Assembly: GCA_028678555.1 (NCBI GenBank)
Contig: JAJRDF010000015.1
Coordinates: forward strand, 1-12,646
DNA length: 12,646 nucleotides
From: Methanomicrobiales archaeon
GTDB taxonomy: Archaea > Halobacteriota > Methanomicrobia > Methanomicrobiales > JACTUA01
Direction of reading: 5' to 3'
Shown: in pieces, positions 6,093 to 12,646 of the stretch
Numbering within the stretch: the first letter of the stretch is position 1
Layout: each line of letters starts with the position of its first letter
Position numbers and translations under genes: made by a program
The notes under the pieces: model-generated
What the model was told of the DNA's origin: nothing
The model's input: the letters and a program-made list of their open reading frames with translations, nothing else
The model's database searches: none

Positions 6093-7301
6093 CTACACTT
6101 CCCTTACAGATAAACCGCTGTCTTTCAGCGCGTACCGGAGCATCACGTCCTGGATCGAGCCCTTGCCGGGTGCCGCGATCACGAGAGGCTTTCCTGCCGC
6201 AGACCGGTCCTTCGCCCACTGGACAAACGTCGGCCAGTCACTGGCCGGCGCGTTCTCAGCGGCAACGAGACCCGATCCCTCCAGGTTCAGGGCCATCACG
6301 ATCTTGACCGGGGTGCCCTTGTCGATGGCGGCGATTGCAGGCGGGTTCCCCACGTACGCGAACTGTGCCGCGTCGGTGGCGGTGAGCTGCATCAGCTGCG
6401 GGCCGGCGTCGCCCGGGATCAGCGCGATCTCGGCCACCTTCTCGCCGTTCACGATCAGGTCCACCATGTCCGGCCGGGTCTTGGTCGGATCCTGTGGCTT
6501 CAGCGCCACGCCGTAGGTGTCATTGAAGTACTGCCAGTTCTTCACGGCCACGAAGAGGGCGGCATCGTGGTCTGACATCAGGTACCCGATCCCCAGCTTC
6601 TTTGTCTCCTTCGGTGGCGTGGTGATCTGCCCGGCATCGATCATGGCTTTGGCATCGTAGTAGGGCTTCGTGTCAAAGAGTATCGCCTTAACCTCGGTAT
6701 CGGAGGTATTGGCGAGCGACCCGGTGAGGGTGTTTAAGTCCCTCAGCGCATGGACAAACTCCACCTGGCCGTCCATCCATGCCTCGGTGGGCTCGTTCAC
6801 GAACTTCACGGTGGGGAATGCCTGCTTCAGGACCTCCACCGAGGAGACCGAGATGTTCCCGTACGTGAAGTTGCCCTTCCCGGCCAGCCAGTCGGCTACG
6901 ATCTCCGCCGACTCATCGGGGTGCTGGGTGGTGTAGTCGGTGGCGAGGATGGTAGCCGCGGCCACCGCATTGACCAGATCCGGGTTCTCGGCCATGAGAT
7001 CCGATCGGACCGCGAAGATGCAGCAGGGGTGGTTCTCCCACTCCCCTGCGGGGGGCAGATCCGCGGAGTAGGCGATCACCTTGCCGATGCCGGCCAGGGG
7101 CGCCACCTCCACGAAGGGCTGCCAGGCGATGTAGCCGTCCACCTGGTCGGTGGCAAGGAGCATGGGCATGGGCCCGGTCCCCTTGCTGTACAGGATCCCC
7201 ACCTCCGGGGTCGACGGGGGGTTGGACGTGATGCAGCCCGCGAGGGCGAGCAGTACCGCGCAGCAGAGGATCGCTGCTGCCAGTGGTCGGGAAAGTTGCA
7301 T
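6093..7301 (-). CDS. Substrate-binding lipoprotein of NMT1/SsuA/TauA type, apparently circularly permuted
   Basis: Binding lipoprotein (402 aa) of the ABC importer. The N-terminus is a lipoprotein signal: hydrophobic residues 7-22 and lipobox LAGC with lipid-accepting C23. What follows is in reversed domain order. Residues about 33-223 (MPMLLATDQVDGYIAWQPF at 45-63, HPCC at 91-94, MAENPDLV, DESAEIVADWLAG) match the usual C-terminal half of NMT1/TauA-like proteins. Residues about 234-402 (LGIGYLMSDHDAALFVAV at 236-253, FAYVGNPPAIAAIDKGTPVKI at 314-334, APGKGSIQDVMLRYAL at 377-392) match the usual N-terminal half. The gene ends in TAG right after SVREV, where canonical proteins would continue into MPMLLA. 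First gene of the operon; a TATA box 27 bp upstream of the ATG suggests a leaderless message. Substrate unknown. Confidence 0.9.
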   Translation of the reverse strand: MQLSRPLAAAILCCAVLLALAGCITSNPPSTPEVGILYSKGTGPMPMLLATDQVDGYIAWQPFVEVAPLAGIGKVIAYSADLPPAGEWENHPCCIFAVRSDLMAENPDLVNAVAAATILATDYTTQHPDESAEIVADWLAGKGNFTYGNISVSSVEVLKQAFPTVKFVNEPTEAWMDGQVEFVHALRDLNTLTGSLANTSDTEVKAILFDTKPYYDAKAMIDAGQITTPPKETKKLGIGYLMSDHDAALFVAVKNWQYFNDTYGVALKPQDPTKTRPDMVDLIVNGEKVAEIALIPGDAGPQLMQLTATDAAQFAYVGNPPAIAAIDKGTPVKIVMALNLEGSGLVAAENAPASDWPTFVQWAKDRSAAGKPLVIAAPGKGSIQDVMLRYALKDSGLSVREV

Positions 7302-7324
7302 GGAAAAGAGGTGAACACCGGCGG

Positions 7325-7332
7325 TATAAAAA
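7325..7332 (-). promoter_or_regulatory. TATA box of the ABC importer operon
   Basis: Minus-strand TTTTTATA, centred about 27 bp from the binding-protein ATG at 7301, which places the predicted transcription start at the start codon itself. No ribosome binding site precedes that ATG, in agreement with a leaderless message. The nearest half-site of the operator array (7363-7401) lies about 30 bp upstream of the TATA box. Confidence 0.65.
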
Positions 7333-7362
7333 ATGTTCTTTTCCTGTCAGTTGATCTGTTAC

Positions 7363-7395
7363 ATTGTATTCAATATATGATATATTTGATACAAT
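7363..7395. promoter_or_regulatory. 33-bp inverted repeat in the divergent promoter region, probable operator
   Basis: Centred on G7379. The arms read ATTGTAT-TC-AATATAT and ATATATT-TG-ATACAAT; 14 of 16 base pairs are complementary. It lies between the oppositely oriented promoters of the ABC operon and the HTH regulator gene. Its outer half-site ATACAAT (7389-7395) is shared with the adjacent palindrome. Binding by the neighbouring HTH protein is inferred from position only. Confidence 0.6.
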
Positions 7396-7401
7396 TGTAT
7401 C
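7388..7401. promoter_or_regulatory. 14-bp perfect palindrome GATACAATTGTATC, probable operator
   Basis: Perfect palindrome ending about 8 bp before the TATA box of the regulator gene, in the BRE region, where a bound protein could hinder or help TFB/TBP recruitment. Together with 7363-7369 it gives three ATTGTAT/ATACAAT half-sites, suggesting cooperative dimer binding and autoregulation. Confidence 0.6.
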
Positions 7402-7409
7402 GTTTTTAC

Positions 7410-7418
7410 TTTATAAAT
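7410..7418 (+). promoter_or_regulatory. TATA box of the regulator-argH-gatDE transcript
   Basis: TTTATAAAT on the plus strand; it predicts a transcription start near 7440 and a leader of about 75 nt before the regulator ATG at 7515. No TATA-like sequence is present closer to that ATG. The leader is GC-rich and has no obvious ribosome binding site next to the start. Confidence 0.55.
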
Positions 7419-7514
7419 GTCCACACCCGCGCGCCGAGGTGTTCCGCGGCGGATACCGGACCGGGGTGGCGACCGGCAACCCTTTTCTCCTTTTGTGCCT
7501 ATCACTCTTCGCAG

Positions 7515-8096
7515 ATGGTACAGCTTGACCCGGTCGACCGTCTGGTCAGGGCATCCCTCCGGTCGGACGAGGAGTTCGTGGCCGCGCTCAACGACGTCCT
7601 GAAACATGATCTGCGGATCAGCGTGAAGGAGCTTTCGGACCGGAGCGGCGTAGCCCAGTCCTCGCTCTACAAGATCCTGCACGGCCGGAGGTCCCCGAAC
7701 CTCTCCACCCTCCGGGCCATTGCCCGGGGGATCCGGCACTATTCCCGGCCCGGCGACGAGGAGTTCATCGGGGTCATCGCCGCCCGGCAGACGCTGGACG
7801 GGATCGAGGAGCGGACCGCCGAGATCGACGGCCGCCGCGTGCGGGTCCGGGAGTATGCCGTCCATACCGTGGAGGACGCCATCGTGGCCGCCGTGCGCGC
7901 CGAGCGGGAGGGGGCCATCGGCATCGTCTGCGCCCCCATCGTCTCCACCACGGTGGAGCAGCTGGTGCAGGTGCCCGTGGCGACCATTGTGCCCCGCGAA
8001 TCGATGCAGCAGGCCATCGAGGCAGCGGCCCGGAAGGGCTGGCACGAAAGGGATCTCCCGGCACGGGAGATGCGGGATCTCCCCCCGCGGGAGTGA
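7515..8096 (+). CDS. HTH transcriptional regulator with C-terminal ligand-binding-like domain (COG1709-like)
   Basis: A 193-aa protein with an N-terminal Cro/C1-type helix-turn-helix at about residues 35-72: SVKELSDRSGVAQSSLYKIL, then HGRRSPNLSTLRAIARGI. The C-terminal part (about 108-172) includes REYAVHTVEDAIVAAVRAER, GAIGIVCAPIVSTTVEQLVQ and VPVATIVP, then a helix with IEAAARKG. It resembles the effector domain of predicted archaeal regulators of the COG1709 group and faintly that of PrpR-type proteins; the family name is from memory and unproven. The open frame extends upstream but has no start codon near a promoter; ATG 7515 is the first sensible start. Divergent from the ABC operon and next to operator-like palindromes, so it probably controls that operon, itself, or argH 16 bp downstream. 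The last 15 residues are a duplicated RDLPxRE unit. Confidence 0.82.
   Translation: MVQLDPVDRLVRASLRSDEEFVAALNDVLKHDLRISVKELSDRSGVAQSSLYKILHGRRSPNLSTLRAIARGIRHYSRPGDEEFIGVIAARQTLDGIEERTAEIDGRRVRVREYAVHTVEDAIVAAVRAEREGAIGIVCAPIVSTTVEQLVQVPVATIVPRESMQQAIEAAARKGWHERDLPAREMRDLPPRE
8049..8096 (+). repeat. 24-bp imperfect tandem repeat with hairpins at the 3' end of the regulator gene
   Basis: Two 24-bp units (8049-8072 and 8073-8096, 17 of 24 positions alike) encode RDLPAREM and RDLPPRE-stop. Each is also an inverted repeat: ATCTCCCG at 8053-8060 pairs with CGGGAGAT at 8064-8071 around a 3-nt loop, and CTCCC at 8079-8083 with GGGAG at 8089-8093. The structures lie just before the argH ribosome binding site. 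No T-run follows, so a terminator is unlikely. Confidence 0.65.
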
Positions 8097-8112
8097 GGGG
8101 GCAGGAGGCAAG

Positions 8113-9591
8113 ATGAAGAAGGATCAGATTCGGAAGGGGCGCCTCGCGGGCGAACGGAGCCGGCAGGTGCTGCGGTACCTCTCCTCCATGGAGGCGGACC
8201 GGTGGATCGGCGAGGCGGACATTCTCGTGGACATGGCGCACCTGGTGATGCTCCACCACCAGAAGCTCATGACTCCGGAGTATACCCGGGCGCTCCTCCG
8301 GGTGCTTCTCCAGCTCCACGAAGACGGCCTCCCCGACCAGGTCTTTGACGAGCAGTTCGAGGATATCCACGCAGGCCTGGAGGCGTACCTGATGGAGCGG
8401 GCCGGCGAGGACGCGGGGGGACGGATCCACATGGGCCGGTCCCGGAATGATGAAGTTTCCACCTGTCTCCGGATCCGGCTCCGGGAAGACCTGCTCCGGT
8501 CCATGGACTCCCTGGTCCGGCTCCGGGAGGTGCTCTTCACCCTCGCTGAGGCCCACCGGGACGCGGTGATGCCCGGCTATACCCACCTGCAGCCTGCCCA
8601 GCCCACCACCCTGCCCCACCACCTGCTGGCCTACGAGCAGGCGCTGGGGAGGGACTTTGACCGGTTCCGCGCCGCCTTCCACCACGTGAACCTCTCCCCC
8701 CTGGGGGCCGCCGCCTTTGCCTCCACCGGCTACCCCGTGGACCGGGAAATGACCGCCCGCCTGCTGGGCTTTGACCAGGTGCTTTCAAACAGCATGGACG
8801 CCGTGGCCTCCCGGGACTTCGTGCTGGAGACCCTCTCCGCGGGGGCCATCCTGATGACCGTCCTCTCCCGGCTCGCCGAGGATCTGATCCTCTGGTCCAC
8901 CCCGGCCTTCGGGTTCGTCTCCCTGGACGATGCCTTCTGCTCCTCCAGCTCCATCATGCCCCAGAAGAAAAACCCGGATACCCTGGAGATCCTGCGGGCA
9001 AAGGCCGGTACGGCGCAGGGGGCCCTCGCCGGCGCCCTCGCCATCGTGAAGGGTCTCCCCATGTCCTACAACCGGGACCTGCAGGAGGTGACACCCCACC
9101 TCTGGAGGGGGATATCGGCCGTCATGGAGAGCACCGATCTCCTGACCCGGATCCTCCAGGGCGCCACCTTCGACGAGAAACGGATGGCACAGGAGGCGGC
9201 CCGGGGGTTCTCCACGGCCACGGACCTGGCCGACATGCTGGTCCGGTCCCACAACCTGCCCTTCCGCACGGCCCACACCATCGTCGGCAGAGCCGTCCGG
9301 CGGGGGAGCCTGGACCTCCGGGTCCTGGAGGCGGCCGCCCAGGAAGTGGCAGGGATCTCGCTAGTCCAGCGCGGGGTCACGGCCGACGAGGTGGCGGTGG
9401 CCCTGGACGTCCCCACGGCCATCGCCTCCCGGAAGGCGGCCGGCGGGCCGGCTCCCGACGCCATCATCCGGTCGATCCGGGAGCGGAGGAGGATCCACCG
9501 CCAGGACTCGGCGTGGGTGGTCTCCCAGGAGAAGGCCATCCAGGAGGCCCTCTCCCAGCTCCTGGCGGACGCCCGGGAGCTGGTGGCATGA
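8113..9591 (+). CDS. argH: Argininosuccinate lyase (ArgH)
   Basis: Cytoplasmic tetrameric lyase (492 aa) splitting argininosuccinate into arginine and fumarate, the last step of arginine synthesis. The fumarase/aspartase superfamily signature SSSIMPQKKNP is at residues 278-288 and carries the catalytic serine loop. Also present are HMGRSRNDEV at 106-115 and GYTHLQPAQP at 155-164 with the general-acid H158. The length is that of the archaeal enzymes. The start ATG 8113 follows an AGGAGG ribosome binding site by 4-5 nt, 16 bp after the regulator stop; the frame is open further upstream only as a shadow of the regulator gene. The TGA stop overlaps the gatD ATG (ATGA), so the two are translationally coupled. 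Fumarate released here can enter the reductive TCA branch encoded on the other strand. Confidence 0.96.
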   Translation: MKKDQIRKGRLAGERSRQVLRYLSSMEADRWIGEADILVDMAHLVMLHHQKLMTPEYTRALLRVLLQLHEDGLPDQVFDEQFEDIHAGLEAYLMERAGEDAGGRIHMGRSRNDEVSTCLRIRLREDLLRSMDSLVRLREVLFTLAEAHRDAVMPGYTHLQPAQPTTLPHHLLAYEQALGRDFDRFRAAFHHVNLSPLGAAAFASTGYPVDREMTARLLGFDQVLSNSMDAVASRDFVLETLSAGAILMTVLSRLAEDLILWSTPAFGFVSLDDAFCSSSSIMPQKKNPDTLEILRAKAGTAQGALAGALAIVKGLPMSYNRDLQEVTPHLWRGISAVMESTDLLTRILQGATFDEKRMAQEAARGFSTATDLADMLVRSHNLPFRTAHTIVGRAVRRGSLDLRVLEAAAQEVAGISLVQRGVTADEVAVALDVPTAIASRKAAGGPAPDAIIRSIRERRRIHRQDSAWVVSQEKAIQEALSQLLADARELVA

Positions 9592-10826
9592 CGGCCGGGC
9601 TCCGGTCCGGCGACCGGGTACGCTGGCGTGGACCGGGAGGGGACCGCGAAGCCACCTATATCACCGACCGGGACGGCATGGCCGTCCTCAAGCTGGACAG
9701 CGGGTACAACCTGGGGGTCCCCGCCGGCGAATGCACCTTCGCCGCCCGTGCCCCGGCCGCGGCCCCGCCGTGCGCTGCCGTCACCCAGGACCCTTCCCTT
9801 CCCGAGCTCTCCATCATCTCCACGGGCGGGACCATCGCGAGCCGGATCGACTACCGGACCGGCGCCGTCACCAGCCAGTTCTCGGCCGAGGACATCCTCC
9901 GGGCGATCCCCCAGCTCCGGACGGTCGCCCGGTACCGCACCAGCCAGATTGCGTCAATCCTCTCGGAGAACATGACGCCTTCCCTCTGGCAGGACCTGGC
10001 CCGGGCGGTCCACCGGGAGATCGGGAAGGGGGTGCAGGGGATCATCGTCACCCACGGCACCGACACGATGGCGTTCTCTGCGGCCGCCGTCTCCTTCATG
10101 GTGGAGACCCCAATACCCATCATCTTCGCAGGGGCGCAGCGGTCCGCCGACCGGCCCAGCAGCGACAATGCCATGAACGCCCTCTGCAGCGCCGCCGCCG
10201 CCGTCTCGCCGCTGGGAGAGGTGGCCATCGTCATGCATGGAACAACCAGCGATGATCGGTGCATCATCCACCGGGCCACCCGGGTCCGGAAAATGCACAC
10301 CTCCCGGAGGGATGCCTTCCAGTCCCTGGGGATCCCGCCCCTTGGCACAGTGGAGTACCCGTCGCTGCAGGTGGACCTCACCGGGGATGCCGTCCGGAGG
10401 GGTACCGCCCCTTCCACGCTCCGCGACGCGCTGGAGGAGCGCTGCGGGCTCCTCTCCTTCCACCCCGGCCTCTCCCCCGACGTGATCCGGGCCTTCACCG
10501 GCTACCGGGGCCTGGTCCTGGCCGGTACCGGCCTGGGTCACGTCTCCACCGGCTGTGTCGCCGCCCTGAAAGCATTGATTGAGGGGGGCACCGAGGTAGT
10601 GATGACCTCCCAGTGCCTGCATGGCCGGGTCTGCGACCGGGTCTATGACACCGGCCGCGATCTCCTGGCGGCAGGCGTCATCGAGGGGGAGGACATGCTC
10701 CCCGAGGTGGCACTGGTGAAACTGATGTGGGTCCTCCCCCAGGCCCGCGACCACGACGCGGTGGCGGCCCTCATGGGGAAGAACCTCCGGGGCGAGATCC
10801 GGGGGAGGAGCCTCCATGGCCTCTGA
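9588..10826 (+). CDS. gatD: Glutamyl-tRNA(Gln) amidotransferase subunit D (GatD)
   Basis: Asparaginase-like subunit (412 aa) of the archaeal GatDE complex. It hydrolyses a free amide donor and passes ammonia to GatE for conversion of Glu-tRNA(Gln) to Gln-tRNA(Gln). An N-terminal SH3-like domain (about 1-60) precedes an L-asparaginase fold. Active-site candidates are T82 (STGGTIAS), T158 and D159 (THGTDT, 155-160) and K235 (RVRKMHTSRRDAF). Their spacing (76, 1 and 76 residues) is the same as that of the known GatD catalytic Thr-Thr-Asp-Lys set. The MTSQCLHGRV stretch near 348 is also typical. The start is ATG 9588, overlapping the argH stop; the open frame to 9513 lies inside argH. The ribosome binding site is weak (GGGAG/GGTGG), fitting translational coupling. 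Confidence 0.95.
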   Translation: MTAGLRSGDRVRWRGPGGDREATYITDRDGMAVLKLDSGYNLGVPAGECTFAARAPAAAPPCAAVTQDPSLPELSIISTGGTIASRIDYRTGAVTSQFSAEDILRAIPQLRTVARYRTSQIASILSENMTPSLWQDLARAVHREIGKGVQGIIVTHGTDTMAFSAAAVSFMVETPIPIIFAGAQRSADRPSSDNAMNALCSAAAAVSPLGEVAIVMHGTTSDDRCIIHRATRVRKMHTSRRDAFQSLGIPPLGTVEYPSLQVDLTGDAVRRGTAPSTLRDALEERCGLLSFHPGLSPDVIRAFTGYRGLVLAGTGLGHVSTGCVAALKALIEGGTEVVMTSQCLHGRVCDRVYDTGRDLLAAGVIEGEDMLPEVALVKLMWVLPQARDHDAVAALMGKNLRGEIRGRSLHGL

Positions 10827-12646
10827 CCCCCCGTATGTCACCGCCGGGATCGAGATCCACCAGCAGCTGGATACCGGGCGGAAACTCTTCTGCCGGTGCC
10901 CCACGCTGCTCCGGGAAACAAAGGAGCACTCCGGCGAGTTCACCCGGTTCCTCCGGGCGACGGAGAGCGAGATGGGGGAGATCGACCGGGCTGCGCTCGA
11001 GGAACTGAAGCACGTCCGCCGGTTCACCTACTACACCTACGACACCACCTGCCTCGTGGAGGACGACGAGGAGCCGCCCCAGCCCCTGAACCCCGAGGCG
11101 CTGGAGATCGCGCTTTCGGTGGCGAAGACCATGGGGATGACCCCGGTCCGGCAGGTGCACCCGATGCGCAAGCTGGTCATCGACGGGTCCAACACCTGCG
11201 GGTTCCAGCGGACCGCCCTCGTGGCTCTGGCCGGCCGGCTTCCGGACGGCACCGGGATCGAGACGATCTGCCTGGAGGAGGACGCAGCCCAGCGGGTGGT
11301 GGAGGGGGTCTTCTCGCTGGACCGTCTGGGGATTCCTCTCGTCGAGATCACGACGGCCCCCGACATGCACACGCCCGAAGCGGTACAGGCGACTGCCGAG
11401 TACATTGGCATGGTGCTCCGCTCCACGGGCCGGGTGAAGCGGGGCCTTGGAACCATCCGCCAGGACGTGAACATCTCGATTGCCGGAGGCGCCCGGGTGG
11501 AGATCAAGGGGGTGCAGGAGCTGGACCTGATCGCCGAGGTGGTTCGCCGGGAGGTGATGCGCCAGCAGTCACTCCTCGCTATCCGGGACGAACTTCGGGC
11601 CCGCGGGGCCTCGGTGGAACGCGGAGCGCAGGACGTGACCGCCACCGCCGCCCGGACCGGGTCCCGGATCCTCACAAAGGCCCCCCGGGTCCTGGCCGTC
11701 CCCCTAAGGGGATTCGCCGGCCTCGTGGGCCGGGAGATCCAGCCGGGAAGGCGCCTCGGGAGCGAGATGGCCGACTACGCGAAGCGGTGCGGGGTCGGCG
11801 GGATCTTCCACACGGACGAGCTCCCGGCCTACGGCATCACCGCTGCCGACGTGGAGATCCTCCGGGCGCAGGCCGGCGCCGGGGAGAAGGACTGCCTGGT
11901 GCTGGTGGCCGGGACGCCGGACCAGGCGGCCTGCGCGGCGGAGCAGGTGATCCGGCGGGCGGCGATGGCGCTGGAAGGCGTGCCCGAGGAGACCCGGCGG
12001 ATGCTCCCCGAGGGATCCACCTCCTACATGCGGCCCCTCCCCGGGGCAGCGCGGATGTACCCCGAGACCGACGTTCTGCCGGTGACCGTCGATGCGGCTG
12101 CCTGGGACCGGGTCCCGGTCCCCGAGCTCCTCTCCGACCGGGCCGGCCGGTTCGTGAAGGAGTTCGGGCTGGACGCGGGGGTGGCCCGCCAGATCGCCTT
12201 CTCCGAGCGGCTCCCCCTCTTCGAGCGGGCGGTGGCGGAGGGGGTCAATCCCCGCCTGGCCCACCGGGCCCTGATCGCAACGCCCGTCGAACTGGCCCGG
12301 AAGGGAACCGACCTCTCCCGTCTCACGGACGACCAGTACCTGGCGGTCCTGCGGGCCGTCTCCACCGGGAAGGCCGCCAAGGAGGCGGTCCCCGAACTGC
12401 TGGCGGCTCTCGCCGCCGGGAAACCGGAGGCCGAGGTGCTGGGTTCCCTTGCCGCCACCCTCACCCCGGAAGAGCTGGATGCCATCGTGGCCCGGGTGCT
12501 GAAGGAGCGGGAGGGATTCGTGAAAGAGCGGGGGAAGGCAGCCCTCGGCCCCCTGATGGGCGTCGTGATGGCCGAGGTCCGGGGCCGGGTGGACGGGAAG
12601 CTGGTCTCCGAGGCTCTGAAACGCGGGCTGGAGCGGGTGGAGAGAT
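10816..12646 (+). CDS. gatE: Glutamyl-tRNA(Gln) amidotransferase subunit E (GatE), last codons outside the window
   Basis: Kinase/transamidase subunit of GatDE that binds tRNA(Gln), phosphorylates the charged glutamate and amidates it. 610 codons are present; archaeal GatE is about 615-635 aa, so only a few residues are missing at the right edge. Conserved GatB/GatE segments: GIEIHQQLDT at residues 11-20, MRKLVIDGSNTCGFQRTALV near 115-135, EITTAPDM, then RQDVNISI and RVEIKGVQELD. An AspRS-like insert domain specific to GatE follows in the middle (about 280-400). The C-terminal third is the helical tail/YqeY-like tRNA-binding region (VNPRLAHRALIATPVELA onward). The ATG at 10816 overlaps the last 11 bp of gatD and follows GGGAGGAG by about 4-5 nt. 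I see no frameshift. Confidence 0.95.
   Translation, partial: MASDPPYVTAGIEIHQQLDTGRKLFCRCPTLLRETKEHSGEFTRFLRATESEMGEIDRAALEELKHVRRFTYYTYDTTCLVEDDEEPPQPLNPEALEIALSVAKTMGMTPVRQVHPMRKLVIDGSNTCGFQRTALVALAGRLPDGTGIETICLEEDAAQRVVEGVFSLDRLGIPLVEITTAPDMHTPEAVQATAEYIGMVLRSTGRVKRGLGTIRQDVNISIAGGARVEIKGVQELDLIAEVVRREVMRQQSLLAIRDELRARGASVERGAQDVTATAARTGSRILTKAPRVLAVPLRGFAGLVGREIQPGRRLGSEMADYAKRCGVGGIFHTDELPAYGITAADVEILRAQAGAGEKDCLVLVAGTPDQAACAAEQVIRRAAMALEGVPEETRRMLPEGSTSYMRPLPGAARMYPETDVLPVTVDAAAWDRVPVPELLSDRAGRFVKEFGLDAGVARQIAFSERLPLFERAVAEGVNPRLAHRALIATPVELARKGTDLSRLTDDQYLAVLRAVSTGKAAKEAVPELLAALAAGKPEAEVLGSLAATLTPEELDAIVARVLKEREGFVKERGKAALGPLMGVVMAEVRGRVDGKLVSEALKRGLERVER

Noticed and set aside
4954..6516. 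520-codon open frame on the plus strand, opposite the ABC ATPase, permease and binding protein
   Set aside because: It is antisense to three genes with intact family motifs, has no recognisable domain, no promoter or ribosome binding site, and a composition expected from reverse-frame GC-rich DNA.
6750..7514. Upstream open frame continuous with the HTH regulator
   Set aside because: It is antisense to the binding-protein gene and crosses the AT-rich promoter region; it has no start codon near a promoter until ATG 7515.
9513..9587. Upstream extension of gatD to 9513
   Set aside because: It lies inside argH and encodes a Gly/Pro-rich stretch; ATG 9588 overlaps the argH stop in the usual coupled form and starts the known N-terminal domain.
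1..12646. Search for CRISPR arrays, insertion sequences, transposases, integrases and attachment sites
   Set aside because: No regularly spaced repeats, terminal inverted repeats or recombinase genes were seen; gene content and composition look like stable chromosomal backbone.

Overview
The window reads as chromosomal core and near-core DNA of a GC-rich methanogenic archaeon, most likely of the order Methanomicrobiales. Three things point there: the archaea-only GatD/GatE amidotransferase, an archaeal-type uL16 (L10e), and an operon joining fumarate hydratase to 2-oxoglutarate:ferredoxin oxidoreductase, as in the incomplete reductive TCA branch of methanogens. Promoters are archaeal (TATA boxes about 24-35 bp from start codons), and internal genes have GGAGG/GGTGAT-type ribosome binding sites. 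I cannot fix the genus.

Left part (1-3299, minus strand): a tightly coupled operon read fumA-fumB-korD-korA-korB, with korB running off the left edge. All four junctions overlap by 4 bp (GTGA, ATGA, TTGA, ATGA). The products are the two halves of an iron-sulfur fumarase and the ferredoxin-like, alpha and beta subunits of KOR, which supply 2-oxoglutarate for glutamate synthesis. Next (3403-4140, minus) is rpl10e, encoding uL16 with an unusual Lys/Glu-rich tail. A GC-rich 323-bp intergenic stretch (4141-4463) holds its promoter, several potential hairpins and perhaps an RNA gene on the plus strand.

Middle (4464-7301, minus): a three-gene ABC importer of the nitrate/sulfonate/taurine class, read binding lipoprotein - permease - ATPase. 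The binding protein appears circularly permuted: its first half matches the usual C-terminal half of the family and its second half the usual N-terminal half.

A divergent AT-rich control region (7302-7514) separates the importer from a plus-strand run: an HTH regulator, argH, gatD and gatE (3' end cut by the window). The control region carries two archaeal promoters and an array of ATTGTAT/ATACAAT half-sites that looks like an operator. The plus-strand genes serve arginine synthesis and tRNA-dependent Gln-tRNA formation; spacing and overlaps suggest one transcript.

Most interesting points: the permuted binding protein, the operator array beside the HTH gene, the charged uL16 tail, the structured gap at 4191-4455, and the non-standard second cysteine motif of KorD.
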